Part shown: one piece after another, positions 1-9,710 of the stretch
Position numbering within the stretch: the stretch's first letter is position 1
Layout: every line of letters begins with the position of its first letter
Origin: Limnospira fusiformis SAG 85.79
Lineage (GTDB): Bacteria; Cyanobacteriota; Cyanobacteriia; Cyanobacteriales; Microcoleaceae
Direction of reading: 5' to 3'
NCBI RefSeq assembly: GCF_012516315.1
Contig: NZ_CP051185.1
Location: forward strand, 4,903,363 to 4,967,362
Length of the DNA stretch: 64,000 bases
Notes under the pieces: generated by a model
Told to the model about the DNA's origin: nothing
The model's input: only the letters and a program-made list of their open reading frames with translations
The model's database searches: none
Made by a program: the position numbers and the translations under genes

Positions 1-359
1 AATGTTCCGACTTGAACCATCGTCAATAGTAAGTAGCGAAATAAGTTGATACGCTGCACTCAAAAGAGTAAGGAGAAAAGTAGGAGTCTGAGCACGCTAC
101 CTACACAGACCTTTTTAAGTAACCCGGTGGATAGGACAAGTCTAAAGATGGAATGCCCGTATAAACGGAACGTTTAAACCCCTTTTAGGCTCTCAGTAGT
201 GTTGTGTCTATTGAGTAGTCAAAAGTGTAAGCGTATACCTTTAAGGGGAAAGGATGTGACTGAAAGCTAATGCCTAACTGTAATGGTTAGGATATGCCCA
301 CTAGTCACGGTGTGGATATAGAGACTGCGGTAAGTAGGAGTCCTACGGCGAAAGCGAGA
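1..359 (+). mobile_element. Group II intron, 5' structural part, plus strand (interrupted, 5' end outside window)
   Basis: This stretch is recognisable because it matches, on the opposite strand, the domain I-III region of the intron at 359-2763. Base 1 aligns with about 2624 and the similarity runs almost continuously to the maturase start near 2277. Shared blocks include the segment around CCGACTTGAACCATCGTC and the block ending with GTAGGAG just before the expected maturase start. The copy breaks off at about 359, exactly where the minus-strand intron ends, so it was split by that insertion; its 3' domains V-VI appear at 3072-3147. No open maturase frame remains on this strand. The true 5' end lies left of the window. 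Confidence 0.75.
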
Positions 360-400
360 TTAGGGGTCGAGAGTGAAGTCACCTTCATCCCCTCCCATTC

Positions 401-435
401 AGAACCGTGCATGAAAGTTTCCCTTCACACGGCTC
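401..435 (-). other. Group II intron domain V hairpin (minus-strand intron)
   Basis: On the minus strand the sequence starts GAGCCGTGTGAAGG and ends CACGGTTCT, forming the short, highly conserved domain V stem-loop (GAGCCGU...ACGGUUC) that carries the intron catalytic core. It sits directly after the maturase stop, as expected, and is followed by a domain VI hairpin ending near 359. Confidence 0.85.
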
Positions 436-2277
436 CTAGTCTGATTGTTCCATTGTTAAGGATACAGCGTTGGCGTTGTCAAATGCCGTTTTATCATCAT
501 GACAGTGGCGGTGTAATAGCTGAAGGTTTTTATATTCGTCCTTTCCACCGTGGTTTCGAGGTATAATGTGGTCTACTTCAACTAAATCCGATGGTGCAAA
601 ATATTGCCCACACCAAGAACACCTGCCTTTTTGCTTTTTGAGTAGCTTTGCTACTCTATTTGGCGTGTCGATTGCTTGTCCTTTCCTGGTTGCCCAGTAA
701 GTCCAATTTCCGTCATATAGTGTTGCGTCAGGGCGTATTAGGGTGTGTCTAACAATCTGTGTCCAATTATGTTTCCATAGTTGAAGTCCGTCCTTAGTCT
801 TGAATAACCAGGATTCCTGTCTTTCTTTCCCATGGCTAAGTTTAACCGTTCCTTTATGGAAGTAGTTTCCTAGCTTTTCATAGCTTGCCTTTCCGCATCT
901 TGAGATTGTCCATGCCCGCAACATTTGCCAGATTATATTGTCTAGCTTACTGAAAGTCTCCATTGAGACGACCCCTGAGTAGTAATTTGACCATCCACGA
1001 ATAATCGGGTTTAGTTTACTAATCAGGGCTGATTGAGGTGCTGTTTTATGTTGTTTAATTACACCTTTTATCATTTCTGTGTGGGCTTTGACTGCTTTGT
1101 TACTGGGTTTGATGTGAGTTTTATGACCGATTAATCGGTTTGTTGTCCCACCTATTTTTCCAGATTTATATTTTCCTGCTGGGTATTGCCTGATATTGAA
1201 TCCGAGAAAATCCAACCCTGGTTCTTCAGTTTTGCCATTATACTCAATGGAATTGAGTGTATGACAGATTCGAGTCTTTCCAGGTTTAATCTCTAATCCT
1301 ACAGGTTTTAGCTATTCGGAAATTGCAGTTTTGCACTGTTCAATGATTTCTAGTGATGGTGATATTACTATGAAATCATCGGCATATCTTATTAGGCAGG
1401 CTTTGACAGCCTTACCTTCTTTCTTAGGATACATTGTTTCAATTAGCCTAACCATTCCCAACAGTGCGATGTTGTCTAGGAGTGGGCTTATTACCCCTCC
1501 TTGGGGTGTCCCTGCTTCTGTATCCTCAAATACACCGTTATCCAAAACGCCTGCTTTGAGCCATTGTTTAATATCTCGTTTTAGGCTGCTTGAACAATGA
1601 ATTTTGGACATTAGGTAATCATGGTTTATTCGGTCAAAACATTTCGCTATGTCTGCGTCTAACACGAAGTATTTACCCTTGTTGATACTTGAGTAAATTC
1701 GTGCTATTGCATCATGGGCGGATCGTCCAGGACGGAACCCGTAGCTAGTGCCTTCAAATCTTGACTCCCATTCGGGTTCAAGTGCCGACTTGACCAAAGC
1801 TTGCCTTGCTCTATCTTGGATTGTAGGAATACCTAGTGGGCGTTTTTCATCCCTTCCAGGTTTTGGAATCCATACTCTCCTAAGTGCTTTTGCTTTGATG
1901 TTTCCCTTAATGTTCTCGACGAGTTCAAACCTTTGTTTTGGAGAGATTGCTCTTACTCCATCAACTCCAGCCGTTTTCTTGCCTTGATTATCTTGGAGGG
2001 CGGGTTTATTAAGCTGACTGTTGGGAAGCATGGCTGACCGTGGAACCCGCCCCTACAGCCGCACTGCTAAAAGCCGAGCATAGTATGATTTCACCAATAG
2101 ACGTTGGAACCTTCGTGCCTTCGCGTCCTGTCCCGATTTAGCTGCTTGAAATATCCTCTTTTGGAGTTTGAAAACTTTTCGCTGAACTTTCGCCCACGGA
2201 ATTGCTTTCCATGCGTTTTTCGTAGTCTTGATTGGTTTGGGTTGACCAAATCCTTTCTTTAAACTCGCTTGCGCCAT
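436..2277 (-). pseudogene. Group II intron reverse transcriptase/maturase with HNH endonuclease, interrupted by two stops
   Basis: Three open segments (2277-2053, 2031-1312, and the rest down to 436) lie in the same reading frame and together form one intron-encoded protein of about 610 codons. The N-terminal part begins MAQASLKKGF. The reverse transcriptase carries GTPQGGVISPLL and the catalytic RYADDF. After the X/thumb region there is a C-terminal HNH module with CSWCG, VEVDHIIPRN and a terminal LLHRHCHDDKTA. Two lesions separate the segments: a palindromic insert at 1996-2058 that brings a TAG, and a single in-frame TAG at 1312-1314, probably a former Trp codon (ISE-stop-LKP). All known catalytic motifs otherwise look intact, so inactivation seems recent. 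Translation would need readthrough of both stops, so a functional product is unlikely. Confidence 0.88.
1996..2058. repeat. Short palindromic repeat inserted in the intron maturase
   Basis: A segment of about 63 bp is bounded by GAGGGCGGGTTTATT and the inverted GGAACCCGCCCCTACAG. It falls between maturase codons that would otherwise join LLAVR directly to the conserved QDNQGKKTAG. The insert keeps the reading frame but supplies a TAG. Its ends resemble the repeat at 4020-4080, so both are probably members of one MITE-like or REP-like family. Confidence 0.7.
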
Positions 2278-2763
2278 ATATGCTCCTACTTGGCTCTATT
2301 CTTGGCAATCAAACCGTGACCCGTCTGCATATCCCTACCATTACGGTCGGGCATTGGCTTCTGGTCACATCTCATCCCCTAACAGGCTTGCGCTTACACT
2401 CATCACTTCTGATTACCTCGACCAGATAATCAGAGCCTGGAAGGGGTTACAACGTTCCGTTTATATGGGCATTCCATCTTTAGACTTGTCCTCTCCACCG
2501 GGGTACTTTTAAAGGTCTGTGTAGGTAGGTTTAATAAATCCCTACTTTTCCCCTTACTCTTTTGAGCGCAGCGTATCAACCTATTTCGCTGCTTACTAGT
2601 GACGATGGTTCAAGTCGGAACATTCAGATTTCCTTAGTCATGGATGGTTGGCAGTGGTCGCCTTTGGTAGTAGGTTCTACTTCACGCCTTCCGTTCCCCG
2701 CTTCAGTCCCAGGGTTGTGTATCCTAAAACTGGGGGTGGCTATCGCCGTTACTCTCAACGCAA

Positions 2764-3147
2764 TTGTTAAGGAATTTTAAGATTTCCGATTTTTGCATTT
2801 TGACCTTGAGTTCCCTGCCTTTGTTTTGTATATTTCTATACAAAGCGTTGGGACATATAAACAGTTATGGGGATGGTCAGGAGTACGCTCCATATATTCA
2901 ACCGAGGGGTTAAAATCCCCACCAGGCGGTTATTTCGGGTATTGCAACCCTATTTCATGCCTGAACGTTTCGCACTTTAAAGACTACGTATGTCATATAG
3001 CTCTGAAAGTTGAAGTCATAAAGCGGGGGGTTGTAGTCCCGTTCCTACTGACAATAGGGTATTCACATTAGGAGCCGTGTGATGTGAAAGTATCAAGCAC
3101 GGTTTGGAATTGGAGTTGGGGAAGGTGACTTCCCTTTCGACCATAAC
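2764..3147 (+). mobile_element. Group II intron, 3' part with domains V-VI, plus strand
   Basis: A second domain V lies at 3072-3105 (GAGCCGTGTGATG ... CACGGTTTG). It is followed by a domain VI hairpin, GAAGGTGACTTCCC, and a likely 3' intron end at ATAAC near 3147. Together with 1-359 it represents one plus-strand intron split by the minus-strand copy. The 2764-3070 part is not recognisable maturase. It contains a small inverted repeat (TTTGTATA/TATACAAA near 2825-2845) and two G/C-rich hairpin-like stretches near 2903-2930 and 3020-3043 that resemble IS200/IS605 end structures. I cannot assign it further. Confidence 0.7.
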
Positions 3148-3167
3148 AGGCGGGTTGTCCCATATAA

Positions 3168-3921
3168 ATGATTGTACTGGAGTTTAAAGCCAAAGGGAAG
3201 TCAAATCACGTGCATTGCCATTGATGAGGCGATCCGAACTGCTCAGTCCATCGGCAATAAAGCGATCGGTTTCTGGATGGATAATTCAGGAATTGGGCAG
3301 AATAATTTGTATGGTCTAGGGCAAAACACGCTCGAGATGAATTTCCTTTTGCTAAAAACTTAAACTCCAGCGCCTGTCAAGCGTCCATTGAAAGAGCATA
3401 TTCGGCAATAAGGAGGTTCTACGAGAACTGCCGGAAAGCCATTCGAGGAAAGAAAGGTTTTCCCAAGTTCAAAAAGAACAGCCGTTCAGTTGAATACACA
3501 ACTTGTGGTTGGAAGTTATCAGAAACTCGTAATCAAATCACCATTCCCGTCGATTAATGATGCAAGTTGGTATCAGTTCAGGAAGCTAGAGTATTTTGGG
3601 GTGAAGTTTGGCAAGGTGACGGTTGCGGTTAACCCGGCTTATACTTCCCAAGAATGCTCTAACTGTGGTGCAGTGGTCAAAAAAGCCCTATCCACTCGAA
3701 CTCATGTTTGTCAATGTGGGTTAAACTTGGCTCGGGATGGGAATGCTGCGCTCAACATCCTGTTCGCGCAGCGTTGCGCAGCAAAGTCAGCCTTGTGTAC
3801 GCTAGGGCAAGCGCGAAGGGTCTTATACCCGAACGCTTCAGGAGATTCGACCTATACTATGGCTGGAGCAATCCTGTCAAAGCAAGTTGGGTCTATGAAT
3901 GAAGAATCCCCTCGCCTTTAG
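3168..3921 (+). pseudogene. tnpB: TnpB (IS200/IS605 RNA-guided nuclease) remnant, frameshifted and internally deleted
   Basis: From ATG 3168 the frame reads MIVLEFKAKGK, the usual cyanobacterial TnpB start, then shifts frame to AIDEAIRTAQSI and again to NSSACQASIERAYSAIRRF. It stops at 3555-3557. A third frame resumes at SINDASWYQFRK and continues through the zinc ribbon CSNCG...CQCG and the RuvC-III-like ARDGNAALNIL. The centre of the protein, with RuvC-I and RuvC-II, is missing, so only about 250 of roughly 400 codons remain. The C-terminus also contains the palindromic insert at 3763-3817. Its start lies only 21 bp after the end of the plus-strand group II intron, which may have inserted in the tnpB leader. 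It cannot encode an active nuclease. Confidence 0.87.
3763..3817. repeat. Palindromic repeat inserted in tnpB
   Basis: A 55-bp segment starts TTCGCGCAGCG and ends GCGCGAA. It lies between the conserved NAALNIL motif and the normal TnpB tail (GAILSKQVGSMN), which resumes in a readable frame afterwards. It is GC-rich compared with its surroundings. The family looks different from the repeats at 1996 and 4020. Confidence 0.55.
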
Positions 3922-3930
3922 GCAGGAGAG
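3908..3930 (+). other. IS200/IS605 right-end hairpin after tnpB
   Basis: The sequence around CTCGCCTTTAGGCAGGAG forms an imperfect stem-loop immediately downstream of the tnpB remnant, ending in GTGTCAAG. Such subterminal hairpins mark the right end of IS200/IS605 elements. No matching left end is visible, because group II introns occupy that side. Confidence 0.5.
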
Positions 3931-4019
3931 TGTCAAGATTTGTTAAGATTATTAAGAGGATTTCAATTCCCTGCATATAGGCTCTCAATAACCTGATAGA
4001 CTTGAACACTGGGAGTGCT

Positions 4020-4080
4020 TAGGGGCGGGTTCACAAATAACCGGTTGCAAATAGAGGCTGTTTACTGAACCAGCCCCTAC
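4020..4080. repeat. Palindromic repeat upstream of glpX
   Basis: This is a 61-bp element with ends TAGGGGCGGGTT and AACCAGCCCCTA. Size and ends match the insert in the intron maturase at 1996-2058. It stands 37 bp before the glpX start codon, so it would be transcribed in the glpX leader or sit over its promoter region. Confidence 0.65.
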
Positions 4081-4116
4081 CATCAGGCAGTCTCAGATGT
4101 TGGGAGGATAAAACTC

Positions 4117-5154
4117 GTGGATAACGCTATTGGTTTAGAGATTATTGAGGTAGTCGAGCAAGCGGCGATCGCTTCGGCTCGATGGATGGGTAAAGGCGAA
4201 AAAAATACCGCCGACCATGTGGCTGTGGAAGCCATGCGCCAACGGATGAATCAAATTCATATGCGCGGTCGTATCGTCATCGGTGAAGGGGAGCGCGATG
4301 AGGCTCCTATGCTCTACATTGGTGAAGAGGTAGGTATCTGCACCCAGGAAAATTCGGCGACCTTTTGTAACCCAGAAGAATTGGTAGAAATTGACATCGC
4401 CGTTGACCCCTGCGAAGGAACTAACCTGGTAGCCTACGGTCAAAATGGCTCGATGGCTGTGCTGGCTATTTCTGAGAAGGGGGGACTTTTTGCGGCTCCT
4501 GATTTCTACATGAAGAAACTAGCAGCCCCTCCGGTAGCTCGTGGTCATGTTGATCTTAACAAATCAGCTACAGAAAACCTCCAGATTATCTCGGACTGCA
4601 TGGGTCGCGCGGTTGAGGAATTAGTGGTTGTGGTTATGGATCGCCCCCGCCACAAGGAACTGATTAAGGAAATTCGGGAAGCTGGTGCTAGGGTTCGTCT
4701 GATTAGTGATGGGGATGTGTCCGCAGCTATCTCCTGTGCTTTCTCTGGAACTAACATTCATGCTCTGATGGGTATTGGTGCGGCTCCTGAAGGGGTGATT
4801 TCTGCTGCTGCTATGCGCTGTCTGGGGGGTCACTTCCAAGGACAATTGATCTACGACCCAGAAGTCGTCAAGACTGGTCTGATCGGTGAAAGCAAGGAAA
4901 GCAACATCGCTCGCTTGAAAGATATGGGGATTGAAAATCCTGATAAGGTCTATAATGCAGAAGAACTGGCTAACGGCAGAACTGTTCTATTTGCGGCCTG
5001 TGGTATTACTTCTGGTACTCTGATGGAGGGGGTTCGCTTCTTCGGTGGCGGCGCTCGGACTCAGAGCTTGGTAATTTCCTCTCAGTCGAAAACGGCTCGC
5101 TTTGTAGATACTATCCATATGTTTGAGAAGCCGAAAAATATTCAGCTTCGCTAG
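4117..5154 (+). CDS. glpX: Class II fructose-1,6-/sedoheptulose-1,7-bisphosphatase
   Basis: The enzyme removes the C1 phosphate of fructose 1,6-bisphosphate and, in cyanobacteria, also of sedoheptulose 1,7-bisphosphate, so it serves both gluconeogenesis and Calvin-cycle regeneration in the cytosol. The 345-residue length and the opening [17 protein letters not shown] fit the cyanobacterial F/SBPase family. Metal and substrate motifs include [19 protein letters not shown] (near 56-74), DPCEGTN (near 97-103), VVVMDRPRH and [10 protein letters not shown]. The start is the GTG at 4117, supported by a GGAGG Shine-Dalgarno near 4100 and by alignment with the conserved MDN start. The neighbour hemA follows 134 bp downstream on the same strand. 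A palindromic repeat lies just upstream. Confidence 0.96.
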   Translation: MDNAIGLEIIEVVEQAAIASARWMGKGEKNTADHVAVEAMRQRMNQIHMRGRIVIGEGERDEAPMLYIGEEVGICTQENSATFCNPEELVEIDIAVDPCEGTNLVAYGQNGSMAVLAISEKGGLFAAPDFYMKKLAAPPVARGHVDLNKSATENLQIISDCMGRAVEELVVVVMDRPRHKELIKEIREAGARVRLISDGDVSAAISCAFSGTNIHALMGIGAAPEGVISAAAMRCLGGHFQGQLIYDPEVVKTGLIGESKESNIARLKDMGIENPDKVYNAEELANGRTVLFAACGITSGTLMEGVRFFGGGARTQSLVISSQSKTARFVDTIHMFEKPKNIQLR

Positions 5155-5170
5155 TTTCCAGTCGGGAAAC

Positions 5171-5251
5171 GGGATCAGGGAAATTGCACAGATTTTGTGA
5201 ATTTCTGTGGGCTGAAAGCAGAAACACCGGAGATGGCTGAAACCTGATCCC
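5171..5251. repeat. Inverted repeat between glpX and hemA
   Basis: Arms GGGATCAGG (5171-5179) and CCTGATCCC (5243-5251) are perfect inverted copies separated by 63 bases. RNA from this region could fold into a long hairpin between the two genes. It could be a processing or attenuation element or a small repeat; nothing in the sequence decides which. Confidence 0.45.
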
Positions 5252-5288
5252 ATGCACTAATAAAAAAACCGAAACACTAAACCGTTTT

Positions 5289-6587
5289 ATGAATATTGCA
5301 GTCGTAGGTCTTAGTCACAAAACGGCTCCAGTTAACGTCCGTGAACAACTCAGTATTCCAGAACCTCAGATAGAAGGGGCGATCGCGCATTTGTTGAGCT
5401 ATCCTCATTTGGAAGAGGTGGCGATTCTTAGTACCTGTAATCGCTTGGAAATCTATTTGGTCACAGTTGAGGCTCAACCGGGAATTAGGGAAGTGACTCA
5501 GTTTCTGTCGGAGTCGAGTCAACTACCCCTGGCTGAACTGCGTCCCCATCTATTTACGCTTCTCCATGATGATGCAATTATGCACCTAATGCGAGTGGCG
5601 GCGGGATTGGATAGTTTGGTTCTGGGAGAAGGACAGATCCTCGCCCAAGTTAAGCAAACTCACAAGTTGGGTCAGCAATACAAGGGAATAGGGCGCATTC
5701 TCAATCGTTTATTTAAACAAGCGTTGACGGCTGGGAAACGGGTGCGGACAGAAACTAGCATTGGTACCGGGGCGGTTTCTATTAGTTCTGCGGCTGTGGA
5801 ATTGGTGCAGATGAAAGTTCAGGATATGTCTGATTACCGAGTGGCTATTGTTGGGGCGGGTAAAATGTCTCGCCTATTGGTACAACATCTGCTCTCTAAG
5901 GGGGCTAACCACATCTCTATTATAAATCGTTCGTTAAAGCGATCGCAAGAGTTGGCGGGTCAATTTAGAGAAGCGGATTTGAACTTGTGTCCTCTGTCGG
6001 AAATGATGGCTGTTGTGGCTAATTCCGATATCGTCTTTACTAGCACAGGTGCGACGGAACCGATTTTAGATCGGGCTAAATTAGAGACTACTTTAGCGCC
6101 TAACCAGTCTCTAATGTTGGTGGATATTTCTGTTCCTCGGAATGTGGCGGCTGATGTCACGGAGTTACCAGGAATTCAGGCGTTTAATGTGGATGACTTA
6201 AAGGCGGTGGTAGCCCAAAACTACGAAAGCCGCCGCCAAATGGCGCAGGAGGCGGAGGTTCTTCTTGAAGAAGAGGTGGAAGCCTTTGATGTCTGGTGGC
6301 GGAGTTTGGAAACGGTTCCGACCATTAACTGTCTGCGCGATAAGATTGAAGGCATTAGAGAACAGGAACTGGAAAAAGCCCTATCTCGTTTGGGATCGGA
6401 ATTTGCCGAAAAGCATCAGGAGGTTATTGAAGCCCTGACTAGGGGTATTGTCAATAAAATTCTCCATGATCCTATGGTACAATTGCGATCGCAGCAGGAT
6501 ATTGAAGCCCGCCGCCGGGCTATGCAAACCCTGCAAACTCTCTTTAACCTTGACCCAGAAGCTATATCTGGTCAACAATACAGTTAG
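5289..6587 (+). CDS. hemA: Glutamyl-tRNA reductase
   Basis: This catalyses NADPH-dependent reduction of glutamyl-tRNA(Glu) to glutamate-1-semialdehyde, the first committed step of tetrapyrrole synthesis for chlorophyll, haem and bilins. The 432 residues match the family. The N-terminal catalytic domain has [14 protein letters not shown] and the nucleophilic Cys50 in STCNRLEIY. It is followed by [12 protein letters not shown], the NADPH-binding segment [12 protein letters not shown] near 185-196, and a C-terminal dimerisation helix region that includes a RIV-like [13 protein letters not shown]. The ATG at 5289 gives the canonical [11 protein letters not shown] start. It follows glpX on the same strand after a gap containing an inverted repeat, so co-transcription is possible but not shown. 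Confidence 0.97.
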   Translation: MNIAVVGLSHKTAPVNVREQLSIPEPQIEGAIAHLLSYPHLEEVAILSTCNRLEIYLVTVEAQPGIREVTQFLSESSQLPLAELRPHLFTLLHDDAIMHLMRVAAGLDSLVLGEGQILAQVKQTHKLGQQYKGIGRILNRLFKQALTAGKRVRTETSIGTGAVSISSAAVELVQMKVQDMSDYRVAIVGAGKMSRLLVQHLLSKGANHISIINRSLKRSQELAGQFREADLNLCPLSEMMAVVANSDIVFTSTGATEPILDRAKLETTLAPNQSLMLVDISVPRNVAADVTELPGIQAFNVDDLKAVVAQNYESRRQMAQEAEVLLEEEVEAFDVWWRSLETVPTINCLRDKIEGIREQELEKALSRLGSEFAEKHQEVIEALTRGIVNKILHDPMVQLRSQQDIEARRRAMQTLQTLFNLDPEAISGQQYS

Positions 6588-6814
6588 ACTATCAACGGAT
6601 TCAGTCCCCCCCGTCCTCCATAAAAGGGGTTTGGGGTGGGTCTGGGCTGGTCACACCACAGGAAAAACAGGCTCTACAGCCTTGAATAGTAGCGGTTACG
6701 ATGACCGCCAGGGGCGAGAATAACTAATAATCTAATCAACTACTGTAATTTATGCCTTGATGTGGCAAAATATTTAGGAACGAGTAATCAGCTTAAACTG
6801 TCGATTAATCTGCT

Positions 6815-9541
6815 ATGACTGCAACTATTCCCACACTAGCGCCCCAATACGACCCTTTCTCCACCGAAGCCAAATGGCAGCAATACTGGGAACAGAAGCA
6901 GGTCTTTAAAGCAGACCCTAACCATCCAGGTGAACCCTACTGTATCATGATTCCCCCCCCCAACGTGACGGGAAGTCTCCACATGGGTCACGCTTTCAAT
7001 AATTCCCTGATTGATGCGTTAATTCGCTATCATCGGATGCGCGGTTATAATACGCTATATTTACCGGGAACTGATCACGCTAGTATAGCAGTACAGACTA
7101 TTTTAGAGCGACAATTGCGAGAAGAAGGTAAAACTCGCTATGATTTGGGCAGGGATAAGTTTTTAGACCGGGCTTGGCAGTGGAAACAAGAGTCCGGTGG
7201 TACAATTGTTAATCAATTGCGACGTTTGGGGGTGTCCTGTGACTGGACTCGTGAACGGTTTACGCTGGATGAAGGATTATCAAAAGCGGTAATTGAAGCC
7301 TTTGTGCGTTTGTATGAAGATGGCTTAATTTATCGGGGTGAATATTTGGTGAATTGGTGTCCCGCTAGTGAGTCGGCGGTGTCGGATCTGGAAGTGGAAA
7401 ATAAGGAAGTTAATGGCAATTTATGGCATTTTCGCTACCCTCTGAGTGATGGTAGTGGGTTTGTGGAAGTGGCGACTACTCGCCCGGAAACTATGTTAGG
7501 TGATACGGCTGTGGCGGTTAATCCTAAGGATAAACGCTATCAAAATTTGATTGGTAAAACTCTGACTTTACCAATTATGAATCGGGAAATTCCTATCATT
7601 GGGGACGAGTTAGTTGATCCAGAATTTGGGACGGGTTGCGTTAAGGTTACTCCCGCCCATGACCCCAATGATTTCGAGATGGGAAAAAGGCATAATTTGC
7701 CGATGATTAATATTATGAATAAAAACGGTTCTTTGAATGAAAATAGCGGACCGTTTGTCGGACAAGATAGGTTTGTGGCGCGGCGAAATGTGGTGAAACG
7801 CTTGGAAAGCGAAGGGTTTTTGGTGAAAATAGAAGACTATAGCCATTCTGTACCTTATAGCGATCGCGGAAAAGTTCCGGTTGAACCGCTATTATCTACT
7901 CAGTGGTTTGTCAAGATTAGACCGTTGGCTGATCGCGCTTTGGTATCTTTGGATAATCAACATAGCCCGAATTTTGTCCCCCAAAGATGGCAAAAAGTCT
8001 ATCGTGACTGGTTGGTGAAATTAGAAGATTGGTGCATTTCTCGTCAACTGTGGTGGGGACATCAAATTCCGGCTTGGTATGCGGTGAGTGAAACTGGGGG
8101 AGAAATTACTGATCATACTCCTTTTCTGGTGGCGCGGACAGCAGCAGAAGCACAGGAAAAAGCGATCGCCTCCTTTGGAGAAGGGGTAAAACTTCAGCAA
8201 GATCCCGATGTTCTCGATACCTGGTTTTCCTCTGGTTTGTGGCCGTTTTCGACTTTGGGATGGCCGGAAAAAACCCCCGATTTGCAAACCTATTACCCGA
8301 CGAATACTCTGTCTACTGGGTTTGATATCATCTTTTTCTGGGTGGCTAGAATGACGATGATGGGGGGATATTTTACCGACCAAATGCCTTTTCAAACCGT
8401 TTATATCCATGGTTTAATCCTGGATGAAAATGGCAAAAAGATGTCGAAATCAGCGGGAAATGGTATCGACCCCTTATTGTTGATTGATAAATATGGGACT
8501 GATGCGCTGCGTTATACTTTAATGCGGGAAGTGATCGGCGCAGGACAGGATATCCGTTTAGAGTATGACCGCAGCAAGGATGAGTCGCCGTCGGTGGAGG
8601 CTTCCCGGAATTTTACTAATAAACTCTGGAATGCCGCCCGGTTTGTGTTGATGAACCTGAAAGGACAAACTCCCGCACAATTGGGAACACCGAATTTGGA
8701 GGAGTTGGAATTAAGCGATCGTTGGATTTTGTCTCGGTTTAACCAAACTGTCAAGCAAACTTGTGATTATATGAATGCTTACAGTTTAGGGGAAGCCGCC
8801 AAGGGCTTATATGAGTTTATTTGGGGTGATTTTTGCGACTGGTATATTGAATTAGCCAAGTATCGTTTACAGGGAGATGGCGGCGTTTCTCAGAAAGTAG
8901 CCCAGCAGGTACTCGCCTACATTTTAGAAGGCATTTTAAAGCTATTACATCCTTTTATGCCACACATTACCGAGGAAATTTGGCACACCTTAACCCAAAC
9001 CGGGGAACAAGATTGTTTGGCGGTGCAGACTTATCCAGTATTGCAAGAACAGATGATCAGTTCCGACTTAGAAACCGATTTTGATTTAATTATCGGCACA
9101 ATTCGCACTCTCCGAAATTTGCGCGCCGACGCTGATATTAAACCCAAGGTGAAAGTTACCGCGATTCTGCAAAGTGAAAATGCCAAAGAAAGGGAGATTT
9201 TGCAGCGGGGAGAGGTCTATATTAATAAAATTGCTGGGGTGGATAACTTGGTGATTACAGAAGCCCTAACCGGAAATGAAGGTCAAACTATCGCCGGGGT
9301 AGTCGGGACTATTCAAGCCTTAATTCCTTTGGCTGGGGTAGTTGATTTACCAGCCTTGAAGCAACGAACCGAGAAGAAATTGGCAAAAATTCAGAAAGAA
9401 ATTGACAGCTATACCAAGCGTTTAAGTAATCCTAATTTTGTCGATAAAGCCGACCCGCAGGTTGTACAGGGGGCGCGAGATGCTTTAGCAGAAGCTGAGA
9501 AACAAGCAGAAATTCTCCAAAGCCGTTTGAGTGGTTTCTAG
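6815..9541 (+). CDS. valS: Valyl-tRNA synthetase
   Basis: This class I aminoacyl-tRNA synthetase charges tRNA(Val) in the cytoplasm and edits misactivated threonine. The 908 residues cover the expected layout. The HIGH-type motif HMGH is at 56-59, inside [15 protein letters not shown]. The CP1 editing domain contains [15 protein letters not shown]. The KMSKS loop is at 542-546. An anticodon-binding helical domain follows, and the C-terminal tRNA-binding coiled-coil arm is at about 845-905, rich in Lys, Glu and Leu. The start ATG at 6815 gives a normal N-terminus ([14 protein letters not shown]). No truncation or missing motif is seen. The 227-bp gap before it holds no gene that I recognise. 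Confidence 0.97.
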   Translation: MTATIPTLAPQYDPFSTEAKWQQYWEQKQVFKADPNHPGEPYCIMIPPPNVTGSLHMGHAFNNSLIDALIRYHRMRGYNTLYLPGTDHASIAVQTILERQLREEGKTRYDLGRDKFLDRAWQWKQESGGTIVNQLRRLGVSCDWTRERFTLDEGLSKAVIEAFVRLYEDGLIYRGEYLVNWCPASESAVSDLEVENKEVNGNLWHFRYPLSDGSGFVEVATTRPETMLGDTAVAVNPKDKRYQNLIGKTLTLPIMNREIPIIGDELVDPEFGTGCVKVTPAHDPNDFEMGKRHNLPMINIMNKNGSLNENSGPFVGQDRFVARRNVVKRLESEGFLVKIEDYSHSVPYSDRGKVPVEPLLSTQWFVKIRPLADRALVSLDNQHSPNFVPQRWQKVYRDWLVKLEDWCISRQLWWGHQIPAWYAVSETGGEITDHTPFLVARTAAEAQEKAIASFGEGVKLQQDPDVLDTWFSSGLWPFSTLGWPEKTPDLQTYYPTNTLSTGFDIIFFWVARMTMMGGYFTDQMPFQTVYIHGLILDENGKKMSKSAGNGIDPLLLIDKYGTDALRYTLMREVIGAGQDIRLEYDRSKDESPSVEASRNFTNKLWNAARFVLMNLKGQTPAQLGTPNLEELELSDRWILSRFNQTVKQTCDYMNAYSLGEAAKGLYEFIWGDFCDWYIELAKYRLQGDGGVSQKVAQQVLAYILEGILKLLHPFMPHITEEIWHTLTQTGEQDCLAVQTYPVLQEQMISSDLETDFDLIIGTIRTLRNLRADADIKPKVKVTAILQSENAKEREILQRGEVYINKIAGVDNLVITEALTGNEGQTIAGVVGTIQALIPLAGVVDLPALKQRTEKKLAKIQKEIDSYTKRLSNPNFVDKADPQVVQGARDALAEAEKQAEILQSRLSGF

Positions 9542-9554
9542 GGTTTTCCTAACT

Positions 9555-9572
9555 GTGGGGAATTTTCCCCAC
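9555..9572. terminator. Short palindrome after valS
   Basis: GTGGGGAATTTTCCCCAC is a perfect 18-bp palindrome 14 bp after the valS stop codon. It could act as a weak terminator, although no T-run follows on the plus strand. Confidence 0.35.
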
Positions 9573-9710
9573 TGACCATCATCTATGTACTCAAAAAGTA
9601 TTTGGGAGTTCCAAATATTGTTAACAGATGCAATCTCCGAGCCATATCCTCCCAATACCCCTACCATAGCAGAGTCATAAAAATCTAAAACTCTCACACT
9701 TAAATTATTC

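Larger units (their letters stand above)
359..2763 (-). mobile_element. Group II intron with broken maturase, minus strand
   Basis: Read on the minus strand, this is a complete group II intron layout of about 2.4 kb. A roughly 490-nt structured 5' region is followed by a maturase frame (2277 to 436), then domain V (435-401) and domain VI, ending in CGACCCCTAAT near 359. The 5' end is placed at about 2763, where the sequence reads TTGCGTTGAGAG, close to the usual GUGYG start; this boundary is an inference. The maturase is interrupted twice, so the copy could move or splice only with help from another copy. It lies antisense inside the plus-strand intron represented by 1-359 and 2764-3147. Confidence 0.8.
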
